From a virus, in IMG/VR virus record IMGVR_UViG_3300038701_002267, positions 1 to 39,438 of that record: a DNA stretch of 39,438 bases. One strand, 5' to 3'. The notes under the pieces are model-generated. The model did not search any database and was not told the origin of the DNA. It saw only the letters and a list, made by a program, of their open reading frames with translations. Shown piece by piece: positions 7,978 through 16,370 of this stretch (its first letter is position 1; every line of letters begins with the position of its first letter). A program made the translations under genes and the position numbers.

Positions 7978-8196
7978 ATGGAAAACTTAAACACAAACCA
8001 AAACATAGTTAACGAAGCGGTGATATCACTTGTTTCGTATAGTAAATCATTGAGCTGCACTGTTGACGAAGTTCTTGAACAATCGGTTAAACAGGGTGCA
8101 GAGTTCAATAAAACGCAAGTAAGAAACTACTTGTCAAGACTTGAAAAGAAAGGTTATTTAGAGGTAAATGACGGGATTGTAACTCCTAGTTTGTAA
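7978..8196 (+). CDS. Small winged-helix/HTH-like protein
   Basis: 72 residues. The segment from about 30 to 65 (TVDEVLEQSVKQG...FNKTQVRNYLSRLEKKGYLEVNDGIVTPS) reads as a winged helix: a helical pair, then a short beta hairpin after KKGYLEV. It is the first gene after the operator-type promoter, so it is a candidate regulator of that promoter family. The ATG at 7978 is preferred over an upstream TTG at 7972 that would lie inside the promoter. HTH by inspection only. Confidence 0.6.
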   Translation: MENLNTNQNIVNEAVISLVSYSKSLSCTVDEVLEQSVKQGAEFNKTQVRNYLSRLEKKGYLEVNDGIVTPSL

Positions 8197-8198
8197 AA

Positions 8199-8220
8199 AA
8201 GAGGGGAACCACCCCCTCTC
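8199..8220 (+). terminator. GC-rich stem-loop after the 7978 gene
   Basis: AGAGGGG (8200-8206) pairs with CCCCTCT (8213-8219) around a 6-nt loop, preceded by a run of A and followed by CCTTTC. It is a perfect 7-bp, GC-rich stem immediately after the stop at 8196. The T tract is weak, so it may be an attenuator giving the first gene its own short transcript. Confidence 0.6.
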
Positions 8221-8253
8221 CTTTCATTAATGAAACTAAAATTCAATAATAAC

Positions 8254-8505
8254 ATGAGTAACAAAGATAATAAAAAAAGATTCATATTCGAAAATAACAA
8301 GACGATACTTGATGTAACCACAGAAAAGCGTCATGTTTATGAAGACTTATTTTTAATTGTTGACGAGTCTGGAAGACTTAGAAACATAGGAGACAACAGA
8401 CACCATGCAGTAAACGGATTCTACATGTCGTCAGCTCAAGAGGTAGCTGAAAAACTGTTTGGAACAGTAATAAAATACCAACACATTATAACAATAGCAC
8501 ACTAA
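8254..8505 (+). CDS. Hypothetical protein
   Basis: 83 residues from ATG 8254, which carries the AATAATAACATG initiation context seen at three other genes; an in-frame ATG at 8230 would add 8 residues but sits closer to the upstream stem-loop. The protein is basic at the start and contains HHAVNGFYMSSAQEVAEKLFG, with no motif I can name. Its TAA overlaps the next ATG by one base. Confidence 0.65.
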   Translation: MSNKDNKKRFIFENNKTILDVTTEKRHVYEDLFLIVDESGRLRNIGDNRHHAVNGFYMSSAQEVAEKLFGTVIKYQHIITIAH

Positions 8506-8753
8506 TGGAAGAGAAGGAAGTAATGATCGTCTTTAAAGGGCGACGACTAAAATTTAATGTAGAGTTTCACACTTGGGAGGATGAAGGGCCAATTGGTAAC
8601 AAAAGGATGGAACACGAGATAATAAAAATTGAATATAATGATAAGAATGTCACTAATTCAATAGCTGAAGAAATTATAGACTTGATAGATATCGAGATAT
8701 GTGATTCTATTGGAGATAAGGTTCAGGGCTGGAGAAGAAGAAGGAGGTTTTAA
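8505..8753 (+). CDS. Hypothetical protein with basic C-terminus
   Basis: 82 residues, coupled to the previous gene by TAATG. It is acidic in the middle (NSIAEEIIDLIDIEI) and ends in GWRRRRRF. It is not recognised. The arginine run may contact nucleic acid, but nothing else supports that. Confidence 0.6.
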   Translation: MEEKEVMIVFKGRRLKFNVEFHTWEDEGPIGNKRMEHEIIKIEYNDKNVTNSIAEEIIDLIDIEICDSIGDKVQGWRRRRRF

Positions 8754-8792
8754 AAAATTAAATATGGTACTGAAAAACAAAAACTAAAGATA

Positions 8793-9122
8793 ATGGCGGT
8801 AGTAATGCAGCAATTAAAGGTAGCTAAATGCACCAAACAAGAGCTAAATGATGTAAGAGATTTCTTGCAAAAAATAGATAGTGTACTTGAAGAAAATAAG
8901 CACTATGAAGAAGATGAAGAAATTAACAAGGAAATAGCAGACGTGGCAAGAACACTTCCTTATAGGTCCTTTGTAGTTCCTTTAAATCTTGGGATATTAT
9001 TAGATAACTACCAAGATGAAGAAAGTGAAATATTAGAGCATCCTAAGTGGATAATGGAACTATACGAAAAGATTGAAACACTTGAAAAAGAGGTGCAAGA
9101 ATTAAAGCAGAAAAGTGAGTAG
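8793..9122 (+). CDS. Hypothetical helical protein
   Basis: 109 residues, helical and acidic, with KQELNDVRDFLQKIDSVLEE near the start, RSFVVPLNLGILLDNYQDEES in the middle and a C-terminal coiled-coil stretch (MELYEKIETLEKEVQELK). Similar small proteins occur in Bacteroidota phages as far as I recall, with no known role. It ends just before the first attC-like palindrome. Confidence 0.65.
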   Translation: MAVVMQQLKVAKCTKQELNDVRDFLQKIDSVLEENKHYEEDEEINKEIADVARTLPYRSFVVPLNLGILLDNYQDEESEILEHPKWIMELYEKIETLEKEVQELKQKSE

Positions 9123-9130
9123 ACTTATTA

Positions 9131-9206
9131 CCTATAACGGACTTAGGTATAAATAAGCGATAACGACCCGTAGGGTTATTTATACCCCGTGTTAGCTATT
9201 GGTTGC
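9131..9206 (+). repeat. attC-like imperfect palindrome (site A1)
   Basis: An 11-bp perfect stem, GGTATAAATAA (9146-9156) with TTATTTATACC (9176-9186), lies inside outer arms TAACGG (9135-9140) and CCGTGTTA (9187-9194). The bounding AAC/GTT triplets and unpaired bases recall attC recombination sites. The right end, GTTAGCTATTGGTTGC (9191-9206), is repeated in inverted form after the next gene at 9767-9782 (13 of 16 match), as the core and inverse core of one cassette would be. The strict attC core GTTRRRY is not fully met. Confidence 0.6.
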
Positions 9207-9233
9207 GTAATTTAAGAACGAAAATTTATTGAA

Positions 9234-9767
9234 ATGGAAAAATATAGAGAAATCGAATTTGGCTTTGGAAACATTGAAGAAGCTGTAAAAGAATTGAAAA
9301 GCCACAAGGATTTAGTTTGTGGAATATTTAACGGACAAGTATTGTATTCGGATATTGATGATATTGACTCTGCTTACAAAAAAGTAACTGGAAAAACTAA
9401 AGCCGAATTTGATGAAGCAGAACGAAAAAGGCAAGCTGAATATGAACGTGAAAAGCGAGAACACGAAGCATCTATACCAAGACTTACCGAAGAGTGGATT
9501 GAAAAAGGCAATAAGATATTAGATAAGAAACACCACGATCTTTGGGCTAAAATAGTACCAATTAGATTAAAGGACTTATATAGAGGTTTTGAGCTTGGTG
9601 CTTGCCTTGATATTGTTGAGCAACTGAATAACAACTGTGAATTAAGTGAAGCTAAAACCACTATTGAAGAACAAGGACACTCTGGAATGTCTTTTGGTTT
9701 AGTTTGCTCAATGATACGTGAGTTATGCGATAGAGGTACTGAATTTGTCAATTATGCACGAGCCTAG
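9234..9767 (+). CDS. Cassette-like hypothetical protein
   Basis: 177 residues. A highly charged helical segment (about 55-90) is followed by a conserved-looking C-terminus with DLYRGFELGACLDIVEQL and EEQGHSGMSFGLVCSMIRELCDRGTEF. I recall this ending from hypothetical proteins in Bacteroidota and their phages, with no assigned function. The gene is bracketed by the inverted pair 9191-9206/9767-9782, and its TAG lies at the edge of the right arm. It interrupts the tail operon and is probably cargo, not part of the virion. Confidence 0.75.
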   Translation: MEKYREIEFGFGNIEEAVKELKSHKDLVCGIFNGQVLYSDIDDIDSAYKKVTGKTKAEFDEAERKRQAEYEREKREHEASIPRLTEEWIEKGNKILDKKHHDLWAKIVPIRLKDLYRGFELGACLDIVEQLNNNCELSEAKTTIEEQGHSGMSFGLVCSMIRELCDRGTEFVNYARA

Positions 9768-9873
9768 CAACTTGTAGCTAACGTTATGGCTATAAAGCGT
9801 AGTCAGTAATACGCTTTCAAATTAACAACAAGACCACATTTCTATGCTTTTATAGATTGTGTTGTGTGGCATT
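9767..9873 (+). repeat. attC-like imperfect palindrome (site A2)
   Basis: It starts with GCAACTTGTAGCTAAC (9767-9782), the inverse of the arm before the 9234 gene. CTATAAAGCGTA (9790-9801) pairs with TATGCTTTTATAG (about 9842-9854) with one bulged T. An alternative hairpin is AAAGCGTA with TACGCTTT (8 bp, 9794-9817). The right end, GTTGTGTGGCATT (9861-9873), recurs inverted at 10149-10161 after the next gene (12 of 13). Left TAAC at 9779 and right GTT at 9861 bound an interval of about 85 bp. Confidence 0.55.
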
Positions 9874-9877
9874 TATT

Positions 9878-10150
9878 ATGAAACTAGAATTAAAAATTTA
9901 TAGATGTTTATGCGAAACTGAAACATTTTTAGTAAATGGCATTGATGCAGAACACGAAGATTTTGGAACAAAAGGAGATAATAGCCCTGATACTGCTGAA
10001 GATTATGGGTGTGGAAACATGACATTTACGGGTAGTACTTCAACACCTGAAATATTAGAAAAATATAAAATAAACGAAAGTGAGTACTTAGAAATTGTAA
10101 GTGAGCTAGAAGATAAACTTTCTTTTGGGCGTTGTGGATGGTGTATATAA
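9878..10150 (+). CDS. Cassette-like Cys-containing hypothetical protein
   Basis: 90 residues from ATG 9878; the upstream in-frame TTG at 9857 lies inside the palindrome and is rejected. Features are YRCLCETETFLVNGIDAE, EDYGCGNMTFTG and a terminal LSFGRCGWCI; the paired cysteines suggest metal binding. I recall near relatives ending in 'LSFG.CGWCV' scattered through Bacteroidota chromosomes, which fits mobile cargo. It is bracketed by GTTGTGTGGCATT and its inverse, with the stop (TAA, 10148-10150) touching the right arm. Confidence 0.75.
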   Translation: MKLELKIYRCLCETETFLVNGIDAEHEDFGTKGDNSPDTAEDYGCGNMTFTGSTSTPEILEKYKINESEYLEIVSELEDKLSFGRCGWCI

Positions 10151-10195
10151 TGCCTCACAACGTCTCTGGGTATGGGGTCGGTTTTTTACGGATTA
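10149..10195 (+). repeat. Right end of cassette, half attC-like site (A3)
   Basis: AATGCCTCACAAC (10149-10161) is the inverse of 9861-9873. The rest of the gap to the next gene, about 35 bp containing GGGTATGGGGTCGG and TTTTTTACGG, does not fold into a clear stem, so this site looks incomplete or rearranged. Confidence 0.4.
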
Positions 10196-10208
10196 AATAA
10201 GGAAAATA

Positions 10209-10529
10209 ATGAAAGCAGAAAAGTATTTACAAGAACTAATTGAACAAGAGCAAGACTATTTAGCTGGATATGATGATGGTGAAGAAAAACCAAAAAACCA
10301 CATTAAAAGGTTAAAAGATTTAAAGGAAGCACTAACAGAAGTAAAAAACTGCTCTATACCTATTGTTAGCGTTTTGTTGCCTAATAAAGAAGAGGTGTGT
10401 AAACAGGCAGCTATTTTTGAAGACTTCAAAGGATGGGAGGGTGATATTTCAGCAGCAGAGAAAGACGGAAAAAGAAAGGGATTTGTTAAAGGTGCTGAAT
10501 GGATGAGAGATAAAATTAATAAACGCTAA
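10209..10529 (+). CDS. Hypothetical protein, possible cassette cargo
   Basis: 106 residues, charged and helical. The ending FVKGAEWMRDKINKR contains the 'GF..GA.WMrdk' pattern seen in many small phage proteins. The N-terminal 40 residues are a probable coiled coil. The role is unknown. It is the last gene of the insert, before the terminator at 10586 and the resumption of tail genes. Confidence 0.65.
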   Translation: MKAEKYLQELIEQEQDYLAGYDDGEEKPKNHIKRLKDLKEALTEVKNCSIPIVSVLLPNKEEVCKQAAIFEDFKGWEGDISAAEKDGKRKGFVKGAEWMRDKINKR

Positions 10530-10536
10530 AATTGGC

Positions 10537-10567
10537 ATATCGAGCGTGGTTTACCATGCTCAGATAT
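10537..10567 (+). other. Imperfect hairpin downstream of the insert
   Basis: ATATC-GAGCGTGG (10537-10549) pairs with CCATGCTC-a-GATAT (10554-10567), with one G-T wobble and one bulged A. There is no T tract. It may be a remnant cassette-end palindrome or an mRNA-stabilising hairpin. Confidence 0.45.
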
Positions 10568-10585
10568 AGAATGTTGTTTTTGAAT

Positions 10586-10619
10586 AAAAGGGGTCTATTA
10601 TTATAGTCGCCTTTTTTTT
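10586..10619 (+). terminator. Terminator closing the accessory insert
   Basis: AAAAGG (10586-10591) pairs with CCTTTT (10610-10615) and CTAT with ATAG inside, followed by a run of T to 10619. It lies directly before the tail gene at 10633. TACCTTTA (10621-10628) just after it resembles a Bacteroidota -7 element, but I find no TTG at the right distance, so a promoter there is only a possibility. Confidence 0.65.
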
Positions 10620-10632
10620 GTACCTTTATAGA

Positions 10633-11073
10633 ATGGATGGTCTTATCGGGTTCTTAGAGGGTTTTATTGCTTTAGAGGACAATGCTTTTAAGCTTGTTTT
10701 CGATAGAGAAGACGTAAAAGACGAAATAATTCGACTCGTAACAATTGAACAGCTTTACGAGAAAGGGGTTGATGAAACTGGCCAGTCTATTCAACCTGAA
10801 GGATATGCTCCTTACACAATAACTCAAAAAATACTTACAGGAGAGCGTTACGACCATGTAACATTGAAACAAACAGGACAGTTTTATGACTCATTCGAGG
10901 TAATAGTAACAAACGACGAATTAACTATAACGGCTAATGATTTAAAGGGAGAAAAGCGTCTTTTTAACATTTATGGTAATGAAATTGCCGGGTTAACAGA
11001 CGAAAGCATGGAATCACTTCTTCTTTTTATTCGTGATGTTGTATTTGAAATACTAGAAGGATTAAAAACATGA
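10633..11073 (+). CDS. Phage structural protein, tail or neck
   Basis: 146 residues from ATG 10633; an upstream TTG at 10618 overlaps the terminator T run and is rejected. The segment YEKGVDETGQSIQPEGYAPYTITQK followed by GERYDHVTLKQTGQFYDSF matches a family common in Bacteroidota phages near the tape measure gene, possibly a neck or tail-completion protein. It overlaps the next gene by 4 nt (ATGA). Confidence 0.55.
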   Translation: MDGLIGFLEGFIALEDNAFKLVFDREDVKDEIIRLVTIEQLYEKGVDETGQSIQPEGYAPYTITQKILTGERYDHVTLKQTGQFYDSFEVIVTNDELTITANDLKGEKRLFNIYGNEIAGLTDESMESLLLFIRDVVFEILEGLKT

Positions 11074-11585
11074 TTAAATTATTCAGACCAAAACAACAAA
11101 CTACTATTGTAGCTCCTACGTTTTATGAAAGACTTGCGGATCTACCAATACAAAAATGGATTGACCTTAACGATACTGGTGATCGAGGTCTTCTTTTAAT
11201 ATCTGGAATAGCTACAAAAAAGCAAATAGACAAGGCTTGGCATAATATCAACAACGAATATTTGCAGAAATTCGGGCTTAATGAGGATATAAATAGGACT
11301 ATGAAGACAAAAAAGGAGATAAACCTTAATTTGTCTAAGTTTCTGGAAACAGGTGATCGTCATTACGAAATGGAGGCTAAGCTATTGCAGAATGAGTTGT
11401 TAGAGGAGAATAAAGGATCTAAGACATTCAATTGGAACGACCTTACAACCGACATCGAAAGGTTTATGGGTTTTTCATTAGATTTGGATGTTGTTTCGAC
11501 TGAGAAGTATTATGGTTATGCTAACAAGCTTGAAAAGCATAACAAGAGTTTAATTAAGGCAAACGAAAATGGCAAGAAAGTATAG
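11070..11585 (+). CDS. Putative tail assembly protein before tape measure
   Basis: 171 residues, helical, basic at the C-terminus, not recognised by family. It begins by ATGA overlap with its neighbour and overlaps the tape measure start by 17 nt. In long-tailed phages this slot is commonly held by tail assembly chaperones, which is the basis of the suggestion. The 17-nt overlap uses the tape measure's own ATG, so I read it as coupling and not as a programmed frameshift. Confidence 0.5.
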   Translation: MIKLFRPKQQTTIVAPTFYERLADLPIQKWIDLNDTGDRGLLLISGIATKKQIDKAWHNINNEYLQKFGLNEDINRTMKTKKEINLNLSKFLETGDRHYEMEAKLLQNELLEENKGSKTFNWNDLTTDIERFMGFSLDLDVVSTEKYYGYANKLEKHNKSLIKANENGKKV

Positions 11586-14500
11586 TTCGGAAGATTTTTT
11601 TAGTGGCTCACTGTTTGGTAAAGCCATCGAAGAGGCAAAGGAATTCTTAGGAGTTCTTAAAGATACTATTGCCGTAATTAGAGAGTACGGTAAGGCTACG
11701 AATAAGCAAATAATTGAAACCAACGAACAGACAAGTGAGGGTATTGAGGAGACAAACAAACAATACAAAGACCTTACAAAGACTGTTGAAACATATAACA
11801 AAACACAACAGGACCAGATAAAGCTTGAAAGAGAGCTTACTACTCTAGAAAAGGAGCAGATTAAACTACAGGATAGATTAGCCGAAGGGGCAACTGAACA
11901 AGCTCAAGCCAATGAGATACTAAAGGTTCAGATTCAGCAGCAGAATAAGCTAAGAAAGGAGCAGGCAAAAGATTCTCAAGGATTGACTAGTATTTACCAA
12001 AAAGAATCTAAAAGGCTTAGAGAACTAAAGAATGATTATAAAAACCTTTTTTTAGAAGGCAAAGGAGGTGAAAAAGCAACAAAAGAGCTTAGGCGTGAGA
12101 TTATAGAGTTAGATGAAAGCTTGAAAGATCTTGACAAATCTGTCGGAGATAATTTTAGGGAAGTTGGTAATTATAAAAAAGCTATAGACGAACTAAATGA
12201 TAGGATAGATAACCTTAATCAAACAGTTAAAGGGGCAACTATTATTTTTCTTTTAACAAAAATAGCTGAAGTTTCAACAGACTTTTTTGGGAGTAGTAGA
12301 GAGGCTTCCTTGGAAACGCAAAAGGCAATTGCTAATTTCACGGAAACGGTTAAGGTTTTTGCGTCATCAACAATCCAAGCTTTTTTTGGCCTTAAAGATG
12401 TGGTGGTTGGTGTTTGGGGCATAATTTCAAACAGTGTCTCTAATGCTATTAATTCTATACAAATAAGCATAACAAATCTTTCTTTAAATGCAAATAAAGC
12501 GTTAGCGTTTTTAGGAAGTGAGGGGGCTGCAAAAAACGTTAATGAGCTAACTAAAGAGCTAAATGATCTAGAGTCACAGACATACGATAACACAGAAGCG
12601 AACGAGCAATTAACAAAAGGATTAGAGGCTATTACCGCAGCGTATAATGGAGATATTAAGGCTGTTTCCGATGCAATAGATATAAGAAAGGAACTTCTTC
12701 AAGTTCAACAAGATATTGAGATACAAAACTTGAGACTTCAAAGATCTTTAGTTGGTCTTACGGCTCAGCAAGAAAAGCTTTCTGTAATTACTGATGATGA
12801 CACTAGATCATTCCAAGAAAGGGTAAACGCTTCTCAAGATCTTCTTATTGCCAATCAAAACGTGGCAAATGTTCAGGAGCAGATAGCAGCAAATGAGTTA
12901 AGAATCTCAAGGCTAAGAGTTGCTAGTGATTTAGTTGTTGCAGGTGTTATAGATAGAAATGAGGCTCTAGCATTGTCAGATAAACAATTAGCTAATATTC
13001 TAAGAGAAAAAGACAACGCTTTAAAGGTATCTAGCGAAAATGAACAGGAGTATACGGATGCTTTTATTGCGTATCAAGATGCTAGAAATCAATCACAGTT
13101 AACCGGTCTTGAAACTGAGCAGCAGCTTAGAAAGTTAGAGAGTGACCGTATAGAAAAAAATCTAGATATTTTAATAGACGGAGCTGATAGCCAAAAATCT
13201 ATTAATGAAAGAATTATTTCAGATGAACGTATTAGTCTGGAAAGAAGGCAACAACTTATAAATCAGACTTCTCTAATTATTGAAACAAGCTACGAAAAAC
13301 AAAAGGCAGCCATAATTGAGTTTGGAACTGAACAGATAAGAACAAATTCACTTATAAGTGAAGAGGAAAGAAAAAGACAGCTTGAGGTTCTTAAAGGGGC
13401 TGACCTAGATGAATTAGTGCGTGAAAAGGATGCTACTGCATTGAACGAAAAGATAAGACAACTTGGACTTTCTGAAATATTTGAGGGAAGACTTTTAGAG
13501 GTTATAAGGGAAAGAAGAACCGCAACTCTTGATCTTGCAGAAACTCAAAGAGACTTCAATGATACGCAAAGAGAGTCTGATGAAATTGTTAGAGATATTA
13601 TAGCTCAAGAAGAAGAGTTAGAAAAACTAAGAGGGATAGAAACTCAAGAGGAACTTTTAAGATCTCAAGAAGAATTTGATAAGAAGCGTCAAGAAAATAG
13701 ATTAAAGGCTATTCAAGAAGAACAAGACGAGATTCAAAGAATAAGAGAGGAAAATATTCGACTCTTAGAAGAAGAGCAAGAAACTGCTTCTGAGGAAAGA
13801 CAAAAACAGATAGATGATGAAATTGAGGCTCTTGAAGATGCAAGTAAAAGAGAGTTAGAGCTTAATCAAGAGAAGAATGATATTCTTCTAGACCAAGAGC
13901 GTGAAGCTGCTGAAAAAAGACTTGAGGAAAAGGAAAAGGAGGCAGAAGAAAATGAGGAACTACAGAAAAACTTAATCGAATATCTTAGAAATCAATCTAA
14001 CTTATATTATGATGAACAACTTGATCGAATAGATGAACAGATAGATGCAAGTAAAGAAAGAGAAAGCCAACTTATAGAAGCTTCTGAAGCAGGAGTTCAA
14101 TCCTCCTCAGAAAGTATAGCCTTTGAAAGACAGCAACAAGCAGAATTGGAACAAGAAAGACAAAGAGTTGAACAAGAAAAGGCAAGAGCTGAATTACTTC
14201 TTACCTATTTAGAACTTATCCAGGCAAATGATGGAGATATTGGAGCAGCTACAACTCAATTAATAGGAGCTCAAGCTTTCGCAAAATCATTTCCATTATT
14301 TAAGGAAGGCACCGAAAACACAGGGATAGGGGGTGGCCTTGATCCTGATGGAGGTTTTTTTGCTGTATTACATAGGGGAGAGAGAGTGATGACAGAAGAA
14401 CAAAATCAAATGGTAGGCTCTTTATCAAATGATGAGCTTGCAAATGTTGCTTATATGTACAACACAGGGGCCCTTGAAGCACCTATAGTTAATCATGTTA

Positions 14501-14667
14501 GTACTACATTTAATCCGAATCAAATTGTTAAAGCAATTGAAGATTTACCTAGCAATATGCCAATTAAAGACTTTGACTATGACCCTTTTAATAAAGTTTT
14601 AATTGAGACAATTAAGCAAAGTGGCAGAAAGACCAGAAACTTTCATAGAGTAAACCGTAAATTTTAA
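11569..14667 (+). CDS. Tail tape measure protein
   Basis: Sets tail length and occupies the tube lumen. The protein has 1032 residues with long charged coiled coils (about 60-220 and 520-880, Glu/Gln/Lys/Arg-rich). A hydrophobic stretch lies around 220-310 (GATIIFLLTKIAEVSTDFFG and following). The C-terminal segment GGGLDPDGGFFAVLHRGERVMTEEQNQ matches the GG...LH.GE.V motif typical of Bacteroidota tape measure proteins. At about 0.15 nm per residue it predicts a tail of roughly 150 nm. It is one of the longest genes and is followed by distal tail genes. Confidence 0.88.
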   Translation: MARKYSSEDFFSGSLFGKAIEEAKEFLGVLKDTIAVIREYGKATNKQIIETNEQTSEGIEETNKQYKDLTKTVETYNKTQQDQIKLERELTTLEKEQIKLQDRLAEGATEQAQANEILKVQIQQQNKLRKEQAKDSQGLTSIYQKESKRLRELKNDYKNLFLEGKGGEKATKELRREIIELDESLKDLDKSVGDNFREVGNYKKAIDELNDRIDNLNQTVKGATIIFLLTKIAEVSTDFFGSSREASLETQKAIANFTETVKVFASSTIQAFFGLKDVVVGVWGIISNSVSNAINSIQISITNLSLNANKALAFLGSEGAAKNVNELTKELNDLESQTYDNTEANEQLTKGLEAITAAYNGDIKAVSDAIDIRKELLQVQQDIEIQNLRLQRSLVGLTAQQEKLSVITDDDTRSFQERVNASQDLLIANQNVANVQEQIAANELRISRLRVASDLVVAGVIDRNEALALSDKQLANILREKDNALKVSSENEQEYTDAFIAYQDARNQSQLTGLETEQQLRKLESDRIEKNLDILIDGADSQKSINERIISDERISLERRQQLINQTSLIIETSYEKQKAAIIEFGTEQIRTNSLISEEERKRQLEVLKGADLDELVREKDATALNEKIRQLGLSEIFEGRLLEVIRERRTATLDLAETQRDFNDTQRESDEIVRDIIAQEEELEKLRGIETQEELLRSQEEFDKKRQENRLKAIQEEQDEIQRIREENIRLLEEEQETASEERQKQIDDEIEALEDASKRELELNQEKNDILLDQEREAAEKRLEEKEKEAEENEELQKNLIEYLRNQSNLYYDEQLDRIDEQIDASKERESQLIEASEAGVQSSSESIAFERQQQAELEQERQRVEQEKARAELLLTYLELIQANDGDIGAATTQLIGAQAFAKSFPLFKEGTENTGIGGGLDPDGGFFAVLHRGERVMTEEQNQMVGSLSNDELANVAYMYNTGALEAPIVNHVSTTFNPNQIVKAIEDLPSNMPIKDFDYDPFNKVLIETIKQSGRKTRNFHRVNRKF

Positions 14668-14669
14668 TT

Positions 14670-16370
14670 ATGGATCTTACAAAGTTTAAATTACAGATAA
14701 ATAATAGAGCTGTTTCTTTATTCGAAGAATGGGAGGGAACTCAAATTATAGCATCTATAAGTGAAGACGAAACTCAAGCAAATATAACGACTGAAGAGTT
14801 TGATTTTGTTACAACAGCTAGAAGAGAGATATTAAACCATGTAGACGAAGGTTATTATTTTGAGGGTCCATCTTTTGTGCTTCAATTAAAAAATGGGCCT
14901 CAAAGTTATTCAGCTTTTAGAGGACTTATAAATCTTCAGGATACTCTTATAAACAAATCTAGTGATCGTGTTAGCGCTAAAATTGAGAAGTTAGATGATC
15001 TAACAACTTTCATGCAAAAGCTGTCTGGTATTTCATATGGTTATTTGGATTCTGTTGGATTGGTTGAAAGCAAAGACGTACAATATGTAATAGAGAAAAA
15101 AAACAATTACCTCGAGATTGTAATGACGGGAATAACCATTTATTTAATGGTTAAAGAGCTTATTGAGATTCAAAAGAAGCTTTCGGAAAACATTGGGGAC
15201 GCTGTGGCACTGGCTACAGGAGGAGGTACCACAGGAGGGCTTGGTGCCATTCTTTTACTTGCGGGTAAAATAATAGTAAATGCTACTTTTTCAGTACTTA
15301 TAACAGACGCTTTATTAGAGTTATCTGAACAAATGTTAGAAAACTTTATTAGTAGGGTGAGAAAGTATAAAGTTTGTTCTTATAAAGAATTATTAAGATC
15401 AGCTTGTGAGTTTTTTGGTTATGGTTTTTCTTCAACAATAGAGGAGCTTGATTTCTATCATTTTTTACCAAGTAAACCATATGATGAGGAAATAAAAAGT
15501 GGAGTGCCGAGGACATCGGACCCGGGATATATTTGCTCTGAATTCTTTGAAATATGTAAGAGAATGTTTGCCGCCAATATAGGCATAATAGACAATGTTG
15601 TTTATCTAGAAAACAAAGACAGTAATTTCTGGATAAAGCAATCTACATGGAGAATGCCAGATATATTTATAGAGGCAAGTAGAAGAAATGGGGATGAATT
15701 GGTTGGTACTCGTTTACTTAGTTTTGAAACAGATGTAAACGATGAATGGACTATAAATAATATAAAAGGTACATATTACGAAATAAGAACATTTCAATCA
15801 TCATATAAGAATGGATTTGACTACTTAACAATTGACGCTTTAGATGATCGAATATTCCCTTTCTGTTTAGGTAATAGGAAGGATCGTTTAAATGATCTTG
15901 AAGAATCTTTAAAAGCATTGGCTGAGGTTGTTGATGAGGTTGTTTCTACTCTTGGGGGTACTTCTAACAACGCTTCATTAGTTCAAAACAGAGTTGGAAT
16001 GCTTAAACTTGGGACGGATCAACACTCAATACCAAGGATATTATACTTAAATGGAGGTAAAATGCCATCAAATCATAGAGAACTGTTAAGCGCAAAGGCT
16101 TTATATGAAAAATTTGTAAAAGCTGAATCGTTCGTTTTGAGTGAAAACGGAGGGCAAAAATTAGTTTTTGAAGGTGTTAAGGTTCCGTTTGGGTTTCATG
16201 ATTTTACAGAATTAATTGAAAATGCGTATTTTGTGACTCCAAGTGGAGGAGTTGGAAAGGTCACAAATATTGAATGGACCATAGACGGTGATTTTGCTGT
16301 TTTAGACTATTGGATTAAGGATCCTAATCCAACAGATAAACTTGTTGAACAATATTTAGAGCCATCATAA
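14670..16370 (+). CDS. Distal tail/baseplate protein candidate
   Basis: 566 residues, immediately downstream of the tape measure. The N-terminal part is beta-rich. The middle (about 155-230) holds two hydrophobic segments flanking a Gly/Thr-rich loop (ALATGGGTTGGLGAILLLAG), unusual for a soluble tail protein and possibly membrane-active. The C-terminal part has beta-rich stretches and ends LDYWIKDPNPTDKLVEQYLEPS. Gene order suggests a distal tail or hub protein. I do not recognise a named family. Confidence 0.5.
   Translation: MDLTKFKLQINNRAVSLFEEWEGTQIIASISEDETQANITTEEFDFVTTARREILNHVDEGYYFEGPSFVLQLKNGPQSYSAFRGLINLQDTLINKSSDRVSAKIEKLDDLTTFMQKLSGISYGYLDSVGLVESKDVQYVIEKKNNYLEIVMTGITIYLMVKELIEIQKKLSENIGDAVALATGGGTTGGLGAILLLAGKIIVNATFSVLITDALLELSEQMLENFISRVRKYKVCSYKELLRSACEFFGYGFSSTIEELDFYHFLPSKPYDEEIKSGVPRTSDPGYICSEFFEICKRMFAANIGIIDNVVYLENKDSNFWIKQSTWRMPDIFIEASRRNGDELVGTRLLSFETDVNDEWTINNIKGTYYEIRTFQSSYKNGFDYLTIDALDDRIFPFCLGNRKDRLNDLEESLKALAEVVDEVVSTLGGTSNNASLVQNRVGMLKLGTDQHSIPRILYLNGGKMPSNHRELLSAKALYEKFVKAESFVLSENGGQKLVFEGVKVPFGFHDFTELIENAYFVTPSGGVGKVTNIEWTIDGDFAVLDYWIKDPNPTDKLVEQYLEPS

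Noticed and set aside
9157-9175. Possible tRNA-like fold at the first palindrome
   Set aside because: The stem is long but there is no anticodon arm, T-loop or CCA end; the cassette-palindrome reading explains it better.
11550-11585. Possible programmed frameshift between the tail gene and the tape measure gene
   Set aside because: The 17-nt overlap has no clear slippery heptamer and the tape measure has its own ATG.
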